Position numbers and translations under genes: made by a program. A stretch of 64,000 nucleotides of DNA. Origin: Agrobacterium vitis (GTDB lineage: Bacteria > Pseudomonadota > Alphaproteobacteria > Rhizobiales > Rhizobiaceae). Below the pieces are notes generated by a model that was given only the letters and a program-made list of their open reading frames with translations, did not search any database and was not told the DNA's origin. This document shows, in pieces, positions 37,062-47,282 of this stretch; the stretch's first letter is position 1; each line of letters starts with the position of its first letter. The DNA lies in contig NZ_JACXXJ020000005.1 of the NCBI RefSeq assembly GCF_014926405.1, positions 563,001 to 627,000 on the forward strand. The letters are read 5' to 3'.

Positions 37062-38486
37062 ATGAGCTTTACCGTCGCCATCGTCGGACGTCCCAATGTC
37101 GGCAAATCCACCTTGTTCAACCGTCTGGTCGGCAAGAAACTGGCGCTTGTCGATGACACGCCGGGCGTAACCCGCGACCGGCGGCCCGGTGAGGCCAAGC
37201 TGGTGGACCTGCGCTTCCACATCGTCGATACCGCCGGTCTGGAAGAGGCGGGTGCTGACACGCTGGAAGGCCGGATGCGCGCCCAGACCGAAATCGCTAT
37301 CGACGAGGCTGATCTGTCGCTGTTCGTGGTCGATGCGAAAATGGGCCTGACCCATGTGGACAAGGCGCTGGCCGATATGCTGCGCAAGCGCGGCAAGCCG
37401 GTGGTGCTGGTTGCCAACAAGTCTGAAGCCCGTGGTTCGGATGGCGGTTTTTACGACGCCTTCACGCTTGGGCTTGGCGAACCGGTGCCGATTTCCGCCG
37501 AACATGGCCAGGGGATGATCGACCTGCGCGACGCCATTGTCGAGGCTATCGGCGTGGATCGCGCTTTTCCCGAAGACGATGACGACGTGGCCGAGACAGA
37601 TATTATCCTCAAGCCCACCGTCGAGGGTGAGGATGACGAAGAAGATCTGGCCTATGACGACACCAAGCCTTTGCGCGTTGCCATTGTCGGGCGCCCGAAT
37701 GCCGGTAAATCAACGCTGATCAATCGCTTCCTGGGCGAGGACCGGCTGCTGACCGGCCCGGAAGCCGGGATTACCCGCGATTCGATTTCGGTCGAATGGG
37801 ACTGGCGTGGCCGCACCATCAAGATGTTCGACACAGCGGGGATGCGCCGCAAGGCGCGGGTGATCGAGAAGCTGGAGAAGCTGTCGGTGGCCGATACATT
37901 GCGCGCCATTCGCTTTGCCGAAACCGTTGTCATCGTTTTCGATGCCACCATTCCCTTTGAAAAGCAGGATATCCAGATCGTCGATCTGGTGCTGCGCGAA
38001 GGCCGTGCCGCGGTTCTCGCCTTCAACAAGTGGGATTTGGTGGAAGATCCCCAGGCGGTGCTGGCCGAGTTGCGGGAAAAGACTGAGCGGCTGCTGCCGC
38101 AGGCGCGCGGTATCCGTGCCGTTCCGATGGCTGGCCAGACCGGTTACGGTCTTGAAAAGCTGATGCAGTCGATCATCGATACCGATATGGTGTGGAACAA
38201 GCGGATCTCGACCGCCAAGCTCAATCGCTGGCTGGACAGTGTCCAGACCCAGCATCCGCCACCGGCGGTTTCCGGTCGCCGGTTGAAGCTGAAATACATG
38301 ACCCAGGTCAAAGCCCGGCCGCCCGCCTTCATGATTTCCTGTACCAGACCCGATTCAGTGCCGGAAAGCTATATCCGCTATCTTACCAACGGCTTGCGCG
38401 CCGATTTCAACATGCCGGGCGTGCCGATCCGCATTCATCTGAAGGCGTCGGAAAACCCGTTCGAGAATAAGCGCAAAAGGCGCTGA
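37062..38486 (+). CDS. der: Ribosome-assembly GTPase Der (EngA)
   Basis: A 474-residue essential GTPase for 50S maturation. Two G domains are evident: GRPNVGKST with [17 protein letters not shown] and NKSE, then GRPNAGKST with [17 protein letters not shown] and NKWD. A KH-like domain follows, with [16 protein letters not shown] and RPPAFM. Standard length and no fusion. Confidence 0.97.
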   Translation: MSFTVAIVGRPNVGKSTLFNRLVGKKLALVDDTPGVTRDRRPGEAKLVDLRFHIVDTAGLEEAGADTLEGRMRAQTEIAIDEADLSLFVVDAKMGLTHVDKALADMLRKRGKPVVLVANKSEARGSDGGFYDAFTLGLGEPVPISAEHGQGMIDLRDAIVEAIGVDRAFPEDDDDVAETDIILKPTVEGEDDEEDLAYDDTKPLRVAIVGRPNAGKSTLINRFLGEDRLLTGPEAGITRDSISVEWDWRGRTIKMFDTAGMRRKARVIEKLEKLSVADTLRAIRFAETVVIVFDATIPFEKQDIQIVDLVLREGRAAVLAFNKWDLVEDPQAVLAELREKTERLLPQARGIRAVPMAGQTGYGLEKLMQSIIDTDMVWNKRISTAKLNRWLDSVQTQHPPPAVSGRRLKLKYMTQVKARPPAFMISCTRPDSVPESYIRYLTNGLRADFNMPGVPIRIHLKASENPFENKRKRR

Positions 38487-38505
38487 TTCAACTTTCCCGG
38501 ACGGA

Positions 38506-39573
38506 TCAATTTTCCAAGGCTTGGTTGATTGCCTTCTTCCGCCGCATCAACATCCGCCAGCGCCCCTGCGTTTTGGCCTCGATGACATTGTCGAGAAACT
38601 GGCGGGTGGCGGAGGCCCAGGAATAGGTTTCGGCCAAGGCTCTGGCATGGCTGCGAGAACAGTTCAGTGCTTCAAGGCAGGCGGCTTTCAGGTCGTCGTT
38701 GAGAGCACCAGCCTTTGGATCAGAGATGATGTCGATCGGTCCGGTCACAGGAAAGCCCGCAACGGGTACGCCGCAGGCCAGTGCTTCCAAGATCGTATTG
38801 CCAAACGTGTCGGTTTTCGACGGAAACACGAAAACATCGGCCTGCGCATAGGCACTCGCCAGCTCGGCGCCGAATTTGACGCCGGTAAACAGCACATCAG
38901 GATAGCGTTCCGTCAATTCGGCGCGGGCGGGGCCGTCGCCCACCACCACTTTCGAACCCGGCAGGTCGAGATCGAGAAAGGCCGGCAGGTTTTTCTCCAC
39001 CGCGACCCGGCCAACCGTCATGAAGATCGGGCGGGGTAGGTCGAAGGGATTTGCCTCAAGCGGCTGCGGGTGGAACAGTTCGGTATCGATGCCTCGGCTC
39101 CAGAGCCGTAAATTGCCGATCTTGCGTTCTTCCAGCTCTCGTTTCAGGCTTTCGGTCGCCACCATGCAGGCACCACCGGCGCGGTGAAACCAGCGCACAT
39201 AGGCATAGAGCAGCGAAAGCGGCAATGGCAGCCGGGCCGCGACATATTCGGGAAACCGGGTGTGATAGCTGGTGGAAAAGGCGAGGCCCTGGCTCAGGCA
39301 CCAGCGCCGCGCCAATAGGCCCAGCGGCCCTTCGGTGGCGATATGGATCAGGTCCGGGCGGCTTTGCTTGATCGCGGCGGCAATGCGCCACGGACTGGCC
39401 AGCGACAGGCGGATTTCCGGGTAGGTCGGCATCGGCAGGCTGCGATAGTCCGCAGGCGTCACCATGGTGACGGTAACGCCCATCCTGGTCAGTTCGGCAT
39501 TGGTATTTTCAATGGAGCGCACCACGCCATTCACCTGCGGATGCCAGGCATCGGTCACGATTGTCAATCTCAT
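38506..39573 (-). CDS. Glycosyltransferase family 4 (GT-B) protein
   Basis: A 355-residue cytosolic transferase. LTIVTDAWHPQVNGVVRSIENT is a classic GT4 start, as in mannosyltransferases such as MgtA. The C-terminal donor site has TVGRVAVEKNLPAFLDL, VVGDGPAR, FVFPSKTDTFGNTILEALACGVPVAGFPV. In agrobacteria related enzymes add sugars to diacylglycerol; acceptor here is unknown. GAGGAG precedes ATG 39573, chosen over a longer frame at 39606. It converges with der. Confidence 0.9.
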   Translation of the reverse strand: MRLTIVTDAWHPQVNGVVRSIENTNAELTRMGVTVTMVTPADYRSLPMPTYPEIRLSLASPWRIAAAIKQSRPDLIHIATEGPLGLLARRWCLSQGLAFSTSYHTRFPEYVAARLPLPLSLLYAYVRWFHRAGGACMVATESLKRELEERKIGNLRLWSRGIDTELFHPQPLEANPFDLPRPIFMTVGRVAVEKNLPAFLDLDLPGSKVVVGDGPARAELTERYPDVLFTGVKFGAELASAYAQADVFVFPSKTDTFGNTILEALACGVPVAGFPVTGPIDIISDPKAGALNDDLKAACLEALNCSRSHARALAETYSWASATRQFLDNVIEAKTQGRWRMLMRRKKAINQALEN

Positions 39574-39849
39574 CGCGCGTGCTCCTCGATCCGATGCGGT
39601 GCTCAACGCACAGGTAGCGTTATCCCGCTTGAAATGCTCCCCCGGCGAAACGGGAGCCTGCTATCGGGTGCCATTTCGCCGGGGAATCACGCAGAAGCCC
39701 CCGCCACTGTCCTTGGGCTTATGGGCCAGCATTGTAACAAAGGAATGAAGGTGGATTGATCGCTGGACTTGACCATTGCCACTGGTCATAGCCGCATCGA
39801 ACCCTATAGTCTTGAAGATGCCGAATTTTTTGAGCAGAGGATGGGCCAG

Positions 39850-41517
39850 ATGCCGACTAAGACCGATCGAGCCAGCAAAACCGCAGTGAAAGCAGGGGGT
39901 GATTGGTGGCGCGGCGCGGTTATCTATCAGGTCTATCCACGCTCGTTTCAGGACACGACAGGCGATGGCATCGGCGACATCAAGGGCATAACCCAGCGCT
40001 TGCCCTATATCGCCTCGCTCGGTGTCGATGCCATCTGGCTGTCGCCGTTCTTCACCTCGCCCATGGCTGACATGGGCTATGACGTCTCGGACTATTGCGA
40101 TGTCGATCCGATGTTCGGCACACTTGCCGATTTCGACGCGATGATGACCAAGGCGCATGATCTCGGCCTGAAAGTGATTATCGACCAGGTAATTTCCCAT
40201 ACGTCCGATCAGCACCCCTGGTTCATTGAGAGCCGCGCCAGCCGCAACAATCCCAAGGCTGACTGGTATGTCTGGGCCAATGCCAAGCCGGATGGCACCG
40301 CGCCGAGCAATTGGCTATCGGTGTTCGGCGGCCCGGCCTGGGAATGGGATGGGGTGCGCAAGCAATATTACATGCATAATTTCCTGGGCTCGCAGCCGGA
40401 TCTGAATTTCCACAATCCGCAGGTGCAGCAGGCGGTGCTGGACGCCACCCATTTCTGGCTGGAGCGCGGCGTGGACGGTTTCCGGCTGGATACCGTGAAC
40501 TATTATTTTCACGACAAGGAATTGCGCAACAACCCGCCACATGCGCCAGATAGCGGCGATGCCGGACTCGATGCGCCGGATGTCAATCCCTACGGCATGC
40601 AGGAGCATCTGCACGACAAGACCCAGCCGGAAAATATCGGTTTCCTGCAAAAACTGCGGGCGCTTCTGGATGAATATCAAGACCGCACCACGGTGGGTGA
40701 GGTGGGCGATGGTGCGCGGTCGTTGAAAACCGTGGCCGCCTATACCAGCGGCGGCGACAAGCTGCATATGTGCTACACATTCGATCTGCTGGGGCCGCAT
40801 TTCACGCCGTCTCATATTCGCGATTGCGTCACCTCTTTCCAGTCCATGGTTAGGGATGGCTGGGTGTGCTGGGCCTTTTCCAACCATGACGTGGTGCGCC
40901 ATGTGTCGCGCTTTGCCCAGGGGCCGGAGGAAATGCCGCAGGTGGCCAAGCTCGCTATCGGCATTCTCGCCAGCCTGCGCGGCTCGATCTGCCTTTATCA
41001 GGGCGAGGAACTCGGCCTGCCGGAGGCGGATATCGCCTTTGAAGACCTGCGCGATCCCTATGGCATCCGCTTCTGGCCGTCTTTCAAGGGCCGCGACGGA
41101 TGCCGCACGCCGATGGTCTGGGAAAAAGCCAAGGCTCAGGCCGGTTTTACCAGTGGCAAACCATGGCTGCCGGTACAGCCGGACCAGCAGGCTCTGTCGG
41201 TGGACGCCCAGGACAAGGACAAAAGCTCGGTGCTTAACCATTACCGCAGCATGCTTGCCTTGCGCAAAGCCCATCCGGCCCTGCGCGATGGATCAATGTC
41301 CTTCCTAGATATCAACGAGGATGTGCTGGCTTTCCTGCGCGGGGAGAACAGCGAAAGATTGCTGTTCGTCTTCAACATGCGGCGCGGACCGCAGGAGGTT
41401 CGCCTGCCGGAGCATATGACGGTGAAGGAGATCATCGCTTTGCCGGATGCCCGCAGTACGTTCGAAAAGGGCGTTATTACGCTCGATGCGCTGGACGGTT
41501 TTTGCGCGCGGGTGTGA
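39850..41517 (+). CDS. aglA: Alpha-glucosidase, GH13 family
   Basis: A 555-residue glycoside hydrolase. Conserved regions are AVIYQVYPRSFQDTTGDGIGDIKG, VDAIWLSPFFTSPMADMGYDV, DQVISHTS, GFRLDTVNYY (nucleophile Asp), TVGEVGDG (acid Glu) and FSNHDVVR. It matches the cytosolic AglA of rhizobia that splits sucrose, maltose and trehalose-like disaccharides. The usual agl transport genes are not adjacent. Frame opens at 39769; ATG 39850 has GAGG 9 bases before it and is preferred. Confidence 0.92.
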   Translation: MPTKTDRASKTAVKAGGDWWRGAVIYQVYPRSFQDTTGDGIGDIKGITQRLPYIASLGVDAIWLSPFFTSPMADMGYDVSDYCDVDPMFGTLADFDAMMTKAHDLGLKVIIDQVISHTSDQHPWFIESRASRNNPKADWYVWANAKPDGTAPSNWLSVFGGPAWEWDGVRKQYYMHNFLGSQPDLNFHNPQVQQAVLDATHFWLERGVDGFRLDTVNYYFHDKELRNNPPHAPDSGDAGLDAPDVNPYGMQEHLHDKTQPENIGFLQKLRALLDEYQDRTTVGEVGDGARSLKTVAAYTSGGDKLHMCYTFDLLGPHFTPSHIRDCVTSFQSMVRDGWVCWAFSNHDVVRHVSRFAQGPEEMPQVAKLAIGILASLRGSICLYQGEELGLPEADIAFEDLRDPYGIRFWPSFKGRDGCRTPMVWEKAKAQAGFTSGKPWLPVQPDQQALSVDAQDKDKSSVLNHYRSMLALRKAHPALRDGSMSFLDINEDVLAFLRGENSERLLFVFNMRRGPQEVRLPEHMTVKEIIALPDARSTFEKGVITLDALDGFCARV

Positions 41518-41524
41518 CAGTTTT

Positions 41525-41791
41525 TCAATAATGATAGCGGCATTGCGCTACGATCAGCACTTGATCGCTATCCTGACCTTTCACCGCATAAACCAGTCGG
41601 TGTTCCTGGCTGATGCGGCGTGACCAGAAGCCTTTGAACTGGCCTTTCAGTGGCTCTGGCTTGCCAATGCCGGAAAAGGGATGGCGTTTGGTGTCCTTTA
41701 GCAGGGCATTGATCCGCTGCGCCGTTTTGGGATCGGTTTCCTGCCAGAAGCAGTAATCTTCCCAGCCTTCATCTGTAAAGGCGACCAGCAT
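41525..41791 (-). CDS. yoeB: YoeB-family toxin
   Basis: An 88-residue ribosome-dependent mRNA interferase. EDYCFWQETDPKTAQRINALLKD, GIGKPEPLKG and SRRISQEHRLVYAV are clear YoeB motifs; the C-terminal histidine and tyrosines (CRYHY) are part of the active site. The gene starts 3 bases after the antitoxin stop. Confidence 0.95.
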   Translation of the reverse strand: MLVAFTDEGWEDYCFWQETDPKTAQRINALLKDTKRHPFSGIGKPEPLKGQFKGFWSRRISQEHRLVYAVKGQDSDQVLIVAQCRYHY

Positions 41792-41794
41792 GGA

Positions 41795-42058
41795 TCAGGC
41801 GTCATCCAGATCAGGGAGGTGGCGCGGGGAAAAGCGGCCTGCTTCTATCGCCTGTTTCGCCTTCAGCAGACGGCTGGCATTGGCGGGCGAGGAGAGGAGA
41901 TGCAGAGTTTCCACCATGCTCTCATATTCTTCCTTGCTCATCAGCACGGCAGAGGGCTTGTCCCGGCGCACGATCTCCACCGCCGATGCATCCTCGTTTA
42001 CCTTGTCGAGCAGCCCGGCCAGTTCGGCCCGCGCTTTGGAAAAAAACACCGTGTCCAT
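41795..42058 (-). CDS. yefM: YefM/Phd-family antitoxin
   Basis: An 87-residue protein with a Phd/YefM N-terminal DNA-binding part (FSKARAELAGLLDKVNEDASAVEIVRRDKPSAVLMSKEEYESM) and a basic-acidic C-terminus. GGGAG before ATG 42058 favours this start over the 54-base longer frame. It represses itself with YoeB; the dyad at 42070-42093 is a good operator candidate. Confidence 0.9.
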   Translation of the reverse strand: MDTVFFSKARAELAGLLDKVNEDASAVEIVRRDKPSAVLMSKEEYESMVETLHLLSSPANASRLLKAKQAIEAGRFSPRHLPDLDDA

Positions 42059-42069
42059 CAGGATCTCCC

Positions 42070-42093
42070 ACTTGTACTGAATATAGTACAAGT
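42070..42093 (-). promoter_or_regulatory. Operator of the yefM-yoeB operon
   Basis: A perfect 9-bp inverted repeat, acttgtact and agtacaagt, with a 6-nt spacer, lies 11 bases upstream of the yefM start. It contains the TGTAC core known from YefM operators. Confidence 0.65.
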
Positions 42094-42112
42094 CGAAGGT
42101 CGGTGCAATCAC

Positions 42113-43807
42113 TCACCCAATCAGCATGAATTTATCGACATCCACCATGCCCTTGTCGGAAATCTTCAAATGCGGGATGACCGGCAACGGCAGGAAGGCG
42201 ACCTGCAAAAACGGCTCCTGCAAGGTGGTGCCAAGCGCGTAAGCCGCTTTTCGCAGTTCATGGAGAGTGTCGCGAACGCTCTCGAACGGCTCAAGGCTCA
42301 TCAGGCCCGCGACGGGCAGGGGGATTTCGCCTGTCACCTTGCCGTCTTCCACCACCACGAAGCCGCCCTTGATGTCGGAGAGGCGGTTGGCGGCTATGGT
42401 CATATCGTCTTCGGAGACCCCGACCACGCAGATATTGTGGCTGTCATGGCCGACGGTGGAGGCGATGGCACCCTTTTTCAGGCCGAAGCCCTGCACGAAG
42501 CCATTGGCGTGGTTGCCGTTCTTGCCATGACGCTCGATGACGGCAACCTTGATGATGTCGCGGTCGAGATCGACGCTGGTTTGGTTGCCGGAGGCGGGCA
42601 GGCGGTAGCGGCGGTATTCGGTAATGATCTTGCCCGGCAACACGCCCATGACAGGCACTTCGCCGTCACTGACAGGCACGGCAAAATCGGCTGACTTGAC
42701 GATCCGGGCCTTGACGCTGTCGAGGCCCACCGGGGCCACCGGCTTGCGGGTGGCAAACAGCGCATCGGTGACGCTGCGACCGGCCGCAAAAACGGTCTCG
42801 GCCTTGCAGTTTTCCAGACTGTCCACCACCACCAGATCGGCCCGCCAGCCGGGGGCGACCAGGCCGCGATCCCGCAGGCCAAAGGCGCGGGCCGCTGAGA
42901 TGGAGGCGGCACGGTAGATAGCCAGCGGCTCCACACCATGGGCAATGGCCGTGCGGATCATATAATCCAGATGGCCTTGCTCAGCGATATCAAGCGGGTT
43001 GCGGTCATCGGTGCAGAGCGCCAGAAAGGGCGACAGCCGTTCGGTTATGATTGGCATCAGCGCCAGCAAATCCTTGGAAACCGAGCCTTCGCGCACCAGA
43101 ATATGCATGCCTTTGCGGATCTTCTCCAGGGCTTCTTCCGCCGTGGTGCATTCATGCTCGGTGCGAATACCCGCCGAGAGATAGCCGTTCAAATCGTTAC
43201 CGCGCAGCAGCGGCGCATGACCATCGATATGGCCGCCCTGAAAGGCTTCCAGCTTGGCCATGCAGATCGGGTCTTTATGGATCACGCCGGGAAAATTCAT
43301 GAATTCGGCAAGGCCGATCACCTTCGGGTGGTCGCGGAACGGCAAAAGCCGCTCAATGGGCAGGTCCGCGCCCGAGGTTTCCAGATGGGTCGCGGGCACG
43401 CAGGAGGACAGCTGCACACGGATATCCATGATGGTTTCCAGTGCCGATTCCAGGAAGAACTCGATGCCTTCGGTGCCCAGCACATTGGCGATTTCATGGG
43501 GATCGCAGATCGCCGTGGTGACGCCGTAAGGCAGCACGCAGCGGTCGAATTCATGCGGTGTGACCAGCGAGCTTTCAATATGCAGATGCGTGTCGATAAA
43601 ACCCGGCACGACGATCTTGCCGGATATGTCGATTTCCTCGCGGCCCTGGTAGGTTCCGCAGGTGCCGACAATGGTATCGCCGCAGATGGCAATATCGCTT
43701 TCCACCAGATCACCGGTGACGAGATCGAAAAACCGGCCGCCTTTCAGCACGATATCAGCGGTTTCGCGGCCGACGCCCTGGTCGATACGGCGTTCCAATG
43801 GGCTCAT
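42113..43807 (-). CDS. ade: Adenine deaminase
   Basis: A 564-residue amidohydrolase that makes hypoxanthine from adenine (or related amidohydrolase of the same group). [37 protein letters not shown] and CTDDRNP mark the metal-dependent core; the C-terminal domain has [10 protein letters not shown]. It provides substrate for XdhAB encoded 18 kb away. The stop is 54 bases upstream of the yefM start region, and the gene begins 19 bases after the kinase-like gene. Confidence 0.93.
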   Translation of the reverse strand: MSPLERRIDQGVGRETADIVLKGGRFFDLVTGDLVESDIAICGDTIVGTCGTYQGREEIDISGKIVVPGFIDTHLHIESSLVTPHEFDRCVLPYGVTTAICDPHEIANVLGTEGIEFFLESALETIMDIRVQLSSCVPATHLETSGADLPIERLLPFRDHPKVIGLAEFMNFPGVIHKDPICMAKLEAFQGGHIDGHAPLLRGNDLNGYLSAGIRTEHECTTAEEALEKIRKGMHILVREGSVSKDLLALMPIITERLSPFLALCTDDRNPLDIAEQGHLDYMIRTAIAHGVEPLAIYRAASISAARAFGLRDRGLVAPGWRADLVVVDSLENCKAETVFAAGRSVTDALFATRKPVAPVGLDSVKARIVKSADFAVPVSDGEVPVMGVLPGKIITEYRRYRLPASGNQTSVDLDRDIIKVAVIERHGKNGNHANGFVQGFGLKKGAIASTVGHDSHNICVVGVSEDDMTIAANRLSDIKGGFVVVEDGKVTGEIPLPVAGLMSLEPFESVRDTLHELRKAAYALGTTLQEPFLQVAFLPLPVIPHLKISDKGMVDVDKFMLIG

Positions 43808-43826
43808 GGATGTGGCTCCTTCGGTC

Positions 43827-44489
43827 TCAGGTCTGGATGAGCGACAAACGCCGCTCGAAAAAACTGGGGCTTGGGCGATCTTTACCCAGCACCGTCAGAA
43901 TCTCTCTAGCACAATCTTCCGGTGTCTTGTCTGTGGTATCGACGTCCAGATCATAGGGGCCATGCTCATGCACAGCCATTTGCCAGCGTTGTACGGGTTC
44001 TGGCGCTGGATCGTTTGTTGAGCCTTGCAAATAATTTATTGCGCCATTCGACGGTGAGGCGGCGCGGCGGACCATGATCGTCGTCAACGAGCAACGGACA
44101 CCGATGAACAGCAACGGTAGGCCAGCCAGCCGCCTCGCACAATCATCCAGGATATGCAGAGGTCTCGAATAGCCATCATGATAACCCGTATCGACCACCA
44201 CATTGATTCCCAGACGGCTATGGGCGGCTATCGTTTCGTGCAGGGCGGCATACAGCTGCTGCACGACTGCTTCTTTTTCCGGGTGCTCGCCGCCGGGCCG
44301 CAAGCCGATGCCGGGCCTGTGCCTTTCGCTGATCGTGGCCATCTGTGCATCAACGCCGAGATTGACCCAGAGGCCCGGAAAGCTGTCCAGCACCACCTTT
44401 GCAATGCTGGATTTGCCGGACCGCGGGGCGCCGTTCAGGATCAGGATCTGTCCCGCAGGCTCCACCTCTCCGTTTGTGTCCAGCCTCAC
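43827..44489 (-). CDS. Chloramphenicol phosphotransferase-like P-loop kinase
   Basis: A 220-residue P-loop protein with [17 protein letters not shown] (Walker A), [10 protein letters not shown] and [11 protein letters not shown], then [15 protein letters not shown]; this follows the CPT-like family. The true function in rhizobia is unknown and resistance should not be assumed. GTG 44489 overlaps the stop of the aldose epimerase gene (GTGA); the frame to 44606 runs inside that gene and is not family-like. Confidence 0.75.
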   Translation of the reverse strand: MRLDTNGEVEPAGQILILNGAPRSGKSSIAKVVLDSFPGLWVNLGVDAQMATISERHRPGIGLRPGGEHPEKEAVVQQLYAALHETIAAHSRLGINVVVDTGYHDGYSRPLHILDDCARRLAGLPLLFIGVRCSLTTIMVRRAASPSNGAINYLQGSTNDPAPEPVQRWQMAVHEHGPYDLDVDTTDKTPEDCAREILTVLGKDRPSPSFFERRLSLIQT

Positions 44490-45361
44490 GCCTCGACGGT
44501 CACGGTAAAGCCGTGACGGGTGCTTTCGCCGGGGGCAAGCGTAACCGTATAGGGCCGCTCCACCAGTTCGCTGCTCTTGCCATGCAGGGCGGCCATGCCG
44601 TGCCATGGCTCGATGCAGATGAAGGGCGCGCCGGGCTTTTGCCAGAGTGCCAGATTGGGCAGGTTTTCAAAGTGGAAATGCAGGCTGGCCGCATCCTCGG
44701 CGCGATAGGTCAACTCCGTTCCCGCACCTTCGGGAAAGATCATCGCGTCTTCCTCGAACTGGCTCTTGTCCAGCACCAGCCGTCCGGCATGAAAAGGCGA
44801 GGGGCGAGCTTCCTCGGCCAGCAGGCCACCGCCTAGCCGTAGCAGGGGCGGTTCTGCGCCATTGTCCAGCGTGATCGTATGCGGCGTGCCCTCTGCCCCC
44901 GGCAAGGGCCAGAGAAAAGCCGGATGGAAACCGAGGCCATAGGGCATGGGCGTGTCGCCGCGATTGGTGACCGTGGCGGCAACCGTCAGGGCCGCGCCAT
45001 GTAGCCGGTATTCCAGCACCAGCGAAAAATCGAAAGGATAAGCGGCTTTGGTTTCATCATCGGCGGTCAGTTCGTGGCGACAGACATCGGCTCCGGCCTC
45101 CAGCAGCGTAAACTCGCGGCGTCGGGCAATGCCGTGCTGGGCCATGGCATAGGGCTTGCCATCGATCAGCAGCGTATCGTCCTTGGCCTTGCCAACAATC
45201 GGAAACAGAATGGGCGAGCGCCCGCCCCAATAGGCCGCATCGCCATGCCAGAGCAGCGATTGGCCGTCTTTTGTGCGAAGGGACTGCATCTCCGCGCCAA
45301 GCGAGGAGATCTGCACGGTAAGCTGGTCATTGCCGATCTCGGTCAGTGTGGGCATGGGCAT
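44486..45361 (-). CDS. Aldose 1-epimerase family protein
   Basis: About 291 residues; a LacX/GalM-like beta-sandwich protein. Motifs are GDAAYWGGRSPILFPIVGKA, AQHGIARRREF, PYGLGFHPAFLWPLPG and ICIEPWHGM, with active-site His in HGIAR and FHPAF. The sugar is unknown. Start is 45361 or 45355; a weak AAGAGAG precedes. The 3' end overlaps the P-loop kinase by 4 bases. Confidence 0.85.
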   Translation of the reverse strand: MPMPTLTEIGNDQLTVQISSLGAEMQSLRTKDGQSLLWHGDAAYWGGRSPILFPIVGKAKDDTLLIDGKPYAMAQHGIARRREFTLLEAGADVCRHELTADDETKAAYPFDFSLVLEYRLHGAALTVAATVTNRGDTPMPYGLGFHPAFLWPLPGAEGTPHTITLDNGAEPPLLRLGGGLLAEEARPSPFHAGRLVLDKSQFEEDAMIFPEGAGTELTYRAEDAASLHFHFENLPNLALWQKPGAPFICIEPWHGMAALHGKSSELVERPYTVTLAPGESTRHGFTVTVEA

Positions 45362-45582
45362 GTCTCTCTTGGGCTGGGTGTGGGCTGGAATAGTCATGCG
45401 TGGTGATGTCGGGAAAACTTATGCAATGCAGAAACGTATACGAAGAGATACGGAGAGAAGTTTACCCGCTTTTCATGGCACATAAACGGCAAAAGACGCG
45501 GATGGTGACATCCGCGTCTAGAGCATGTCGCGCAAAAGTGTGCAGCGGTTTTGCGGTAACGACATGCGTAAAAACAAAAACT

Positions 45583-45624
45583 TAAAGCGTGTTGCTTGAG
45601 GCTGCTAAGCCGCAACACGCTTTA
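45583..45624 (-). terminator. Intrinsic terminator after the LivK-like gene
   Basis: A perfect 13-bp inverted repeat (45583-45595 with 45612-45624, gcaacacgcttta) with a 16-nt loop is followed on the minus strand by aagtttttgttttta. It lies just after the binding protein stop. The neighbouring segment 45522-45575 contains another palindrome (gcatgtcgc...gacatgc). Confidence 0.8.
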
Positions 45625-45638
45625 ATGTTACAACTGAA

Positions 45639-46745
45639 TTACTCAGCCGCGACGGTCTTGCCGCCTTCCCATTTGTACATGGAGAAGCTCTGCGAGGTGA
45701 GGTCGCCGGTTTCGCCATAGGTCAGCTTGCCAATGGCGGTCGGGATCGGTTCGCCGGATTTGATTGCGGTGGCGACGGCCTCGGCATCCTCGGCACTGCC
45801 GACCTTTTCGATACCAGCGGCAATGACCTGCACGGCGGCGTAGGCGTTGAGCGTGAAGGCTTCCGCCGGAATGCCCTTGGCGGTCAGCGCATCGGCGGCA
45901 ACCTTGGAATCCGGGTTTTTCAGCGCATCGGCAGCATTGGTGAACAGCGTGCCATTGGCAGCGTCACCGCCGACGGTGGTATATTCGCTGTTGGATAGGC
46001 CATCGCCCGCCACCACCACGGCTTTCAGCCCGGCATCCTGCATCTGGCGCACCAGCAGTCCTGCTTCTGGATGATAGCCGCCAAAATACAGCACTTCGAC
46101 ATTGGCCGACTTTAACCGGGTGACGAGCGCGCTGAAATCCTTTTCGCCTGCGGTCAGTGAATCGTTGAACACTTCCTTGACACCATCGGCGTTCAGCGCG
46201 GCCTTGAAGGCATCCGCCAGACCCTTGCCATACTGGCCCTTGTCATTGAGGATGGCGATTTTCTTGTCCTTGAAATGGGCCAGCACATATTTGGCCGCCA
46301 CATCGGCCTGCTGGTCGTCACGCCCGCAGGTGCGCAGCACGGTCGGCAATCCGCGCTTGGTCAGGCTTGGGGCGGTCGCGGTCGGGGTCACCATCAGCGC
46401 GCCGTTTTCCGCCAGCACGTCGGAGGCCGGAACGGCGACGCCTGACGTCACCGGGCCGACGACGAAACGCACGCCTTCGCCAACCAACTGGTTGGCGGCG
46501 GACACGCCTTGCTTCGGCTCGCCCGCATCGTCAGCGGTCTTCAGCACCAGCTTTTCGCCCTTGATGCCACCCTTGGCATTGATATCGGCAATTGCGGTTT
46601 CCGTGCCATTCTTGATCTGCGCACCAATGGCCGCCAACGGCCCGGTCAGCGGCGCCATCAGACCGATGGTAATATCGGCATGGGCTGCGGGGGCAGCGGC
46701 GAGAAGGGCGGCAAAGGCAGCGCTCGCCAAAAGATGAAGTTTCAT
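45639..46745 (-). CDS. Branched-chain amino acid ABC transporter substrate-binding protein
   Basis: A 368-residue periplasmic protein of the LivJ/LivK/BraC type. A signal peptide covers residues 1-23 (ending AAPAAHA). [44 protein letters not shown] and [19 protein letters not shown] are characteristic. Permease and ATPase genes are not adjacent, as is common for such binding proteins in rhizobia, where one Liv system uses several binding proteins. Expression probably ends at the hairpin downstream. Confidence 0.93.
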   Translation of the reverse strand: MKLHLLASAAFAALLAAAPAAHADITIGLMAPLTGPLAAIGAQIKNGTETAIADINAKGGIKGEKLVLKTADDAGEPKQGVSAANQLVGEGVRFVVGPVTSGVAVPASDVLAENGALMVTPTATAPSLTKRGLPTVLRTCGRDDQQADVAAKYVLAHFKDKKIAILNDKGQYGKGLADAFKAALNADGVKEVFNDSLTAGEKDFSALVTRLKSANVEVLYFGGYHPEAGLLVRQMQDAGLKAVVVAGDGLSNSEYTTVGGDAANGTLFTNAADALKNPDSKVAADALTAKGIPAEAFTLNAYAAVQVIAAGIEKVGSAEDAEAVATAIKSGEPIPTAIGKLTYGETGDLTSQSFSMYKWEGGKTVAAE

Positions 46746-46974
46746 TGTCGTCTCCTTGGGTCAGCGTTCCGATCTATGCCGGTTTGCACGCCTTTCGGGT
46801 TGTTCTGTTTCGTTCCCCGCATTGACTGTGGATGTAACGGAAAACCCTGAAGACCGGAAGGCCGTCTATCTAAGGCCATCGATCAATATGTCTCGTTGAG
46901 CGGGGCCAGATACTGGAAAATTTCATCTATCGGCGACCGTTGGAAGAGGCGCAATCAAGCCAAACTAAAATTCT

Positions 46975-47241
46975 TCACTTGAAGATCGTGCGGCTGCTTC
47001 CGGCTTGGTAGCCAAACACGCTGCCTGTTGCGGCATCGACGAAATAAAGTGTCGGCTGAATGAGAAAATACATCCAGTCTTCGTCGGCAGGAGAATCTTC
47101 TGACACCCCACTGATCACCCAGGCATCGCGGTCTTCGATCACTTGTCGCTCAGCCGTCGTCAGGCTCTCCCGCAAGGGCGCGTGATGCCTTTGCGCCAGG
47201 AATTGGCGCACCGCCTCTCGTGCTTCTTCCTCAGCGAGCAT
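46975..47241 (-). CDS. Probable immunity protein, paralogue of the upstream gene
   Basis: An 88-residue acidic protein. It aligns without gaps to the 88-residue product of the gene directly upstream (47283-47549): 31 of 88 positions are identical by my count, including E4, F14-L15, W56-M57 and Y66.VDA at 66-70. The pattern (N-terminal EEA..AV..FL helix, then strands ending LYFVDAATGSVFGY) reminds me of Imm35/YrhB-type immunity proteins, which is a tentative link. It is the third gene of the effector operon. Ribosome binding site is weak. Confidence 0.65.
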   Translation of the reverse strand: MLAEEEAREAVRQFLAQRHHAPLRESLTTAERQVIEDRDAWVISGVSEDSPADEDWMYFLIQPTLYFVDAATGSVFGYQAGSSRTIFK

Positions 47242-47282
47242 CTTCGATCAAGCCATAGTATGGTCGGCGCTCGCGCAGGAGA

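Noticed and set aside
43827..44489. Chloramphenicol resistance gene
   Set aside because: The family is named for one resistance enzyme, but chromosomal homologues are common and the neighbour is a sugar epimerase.
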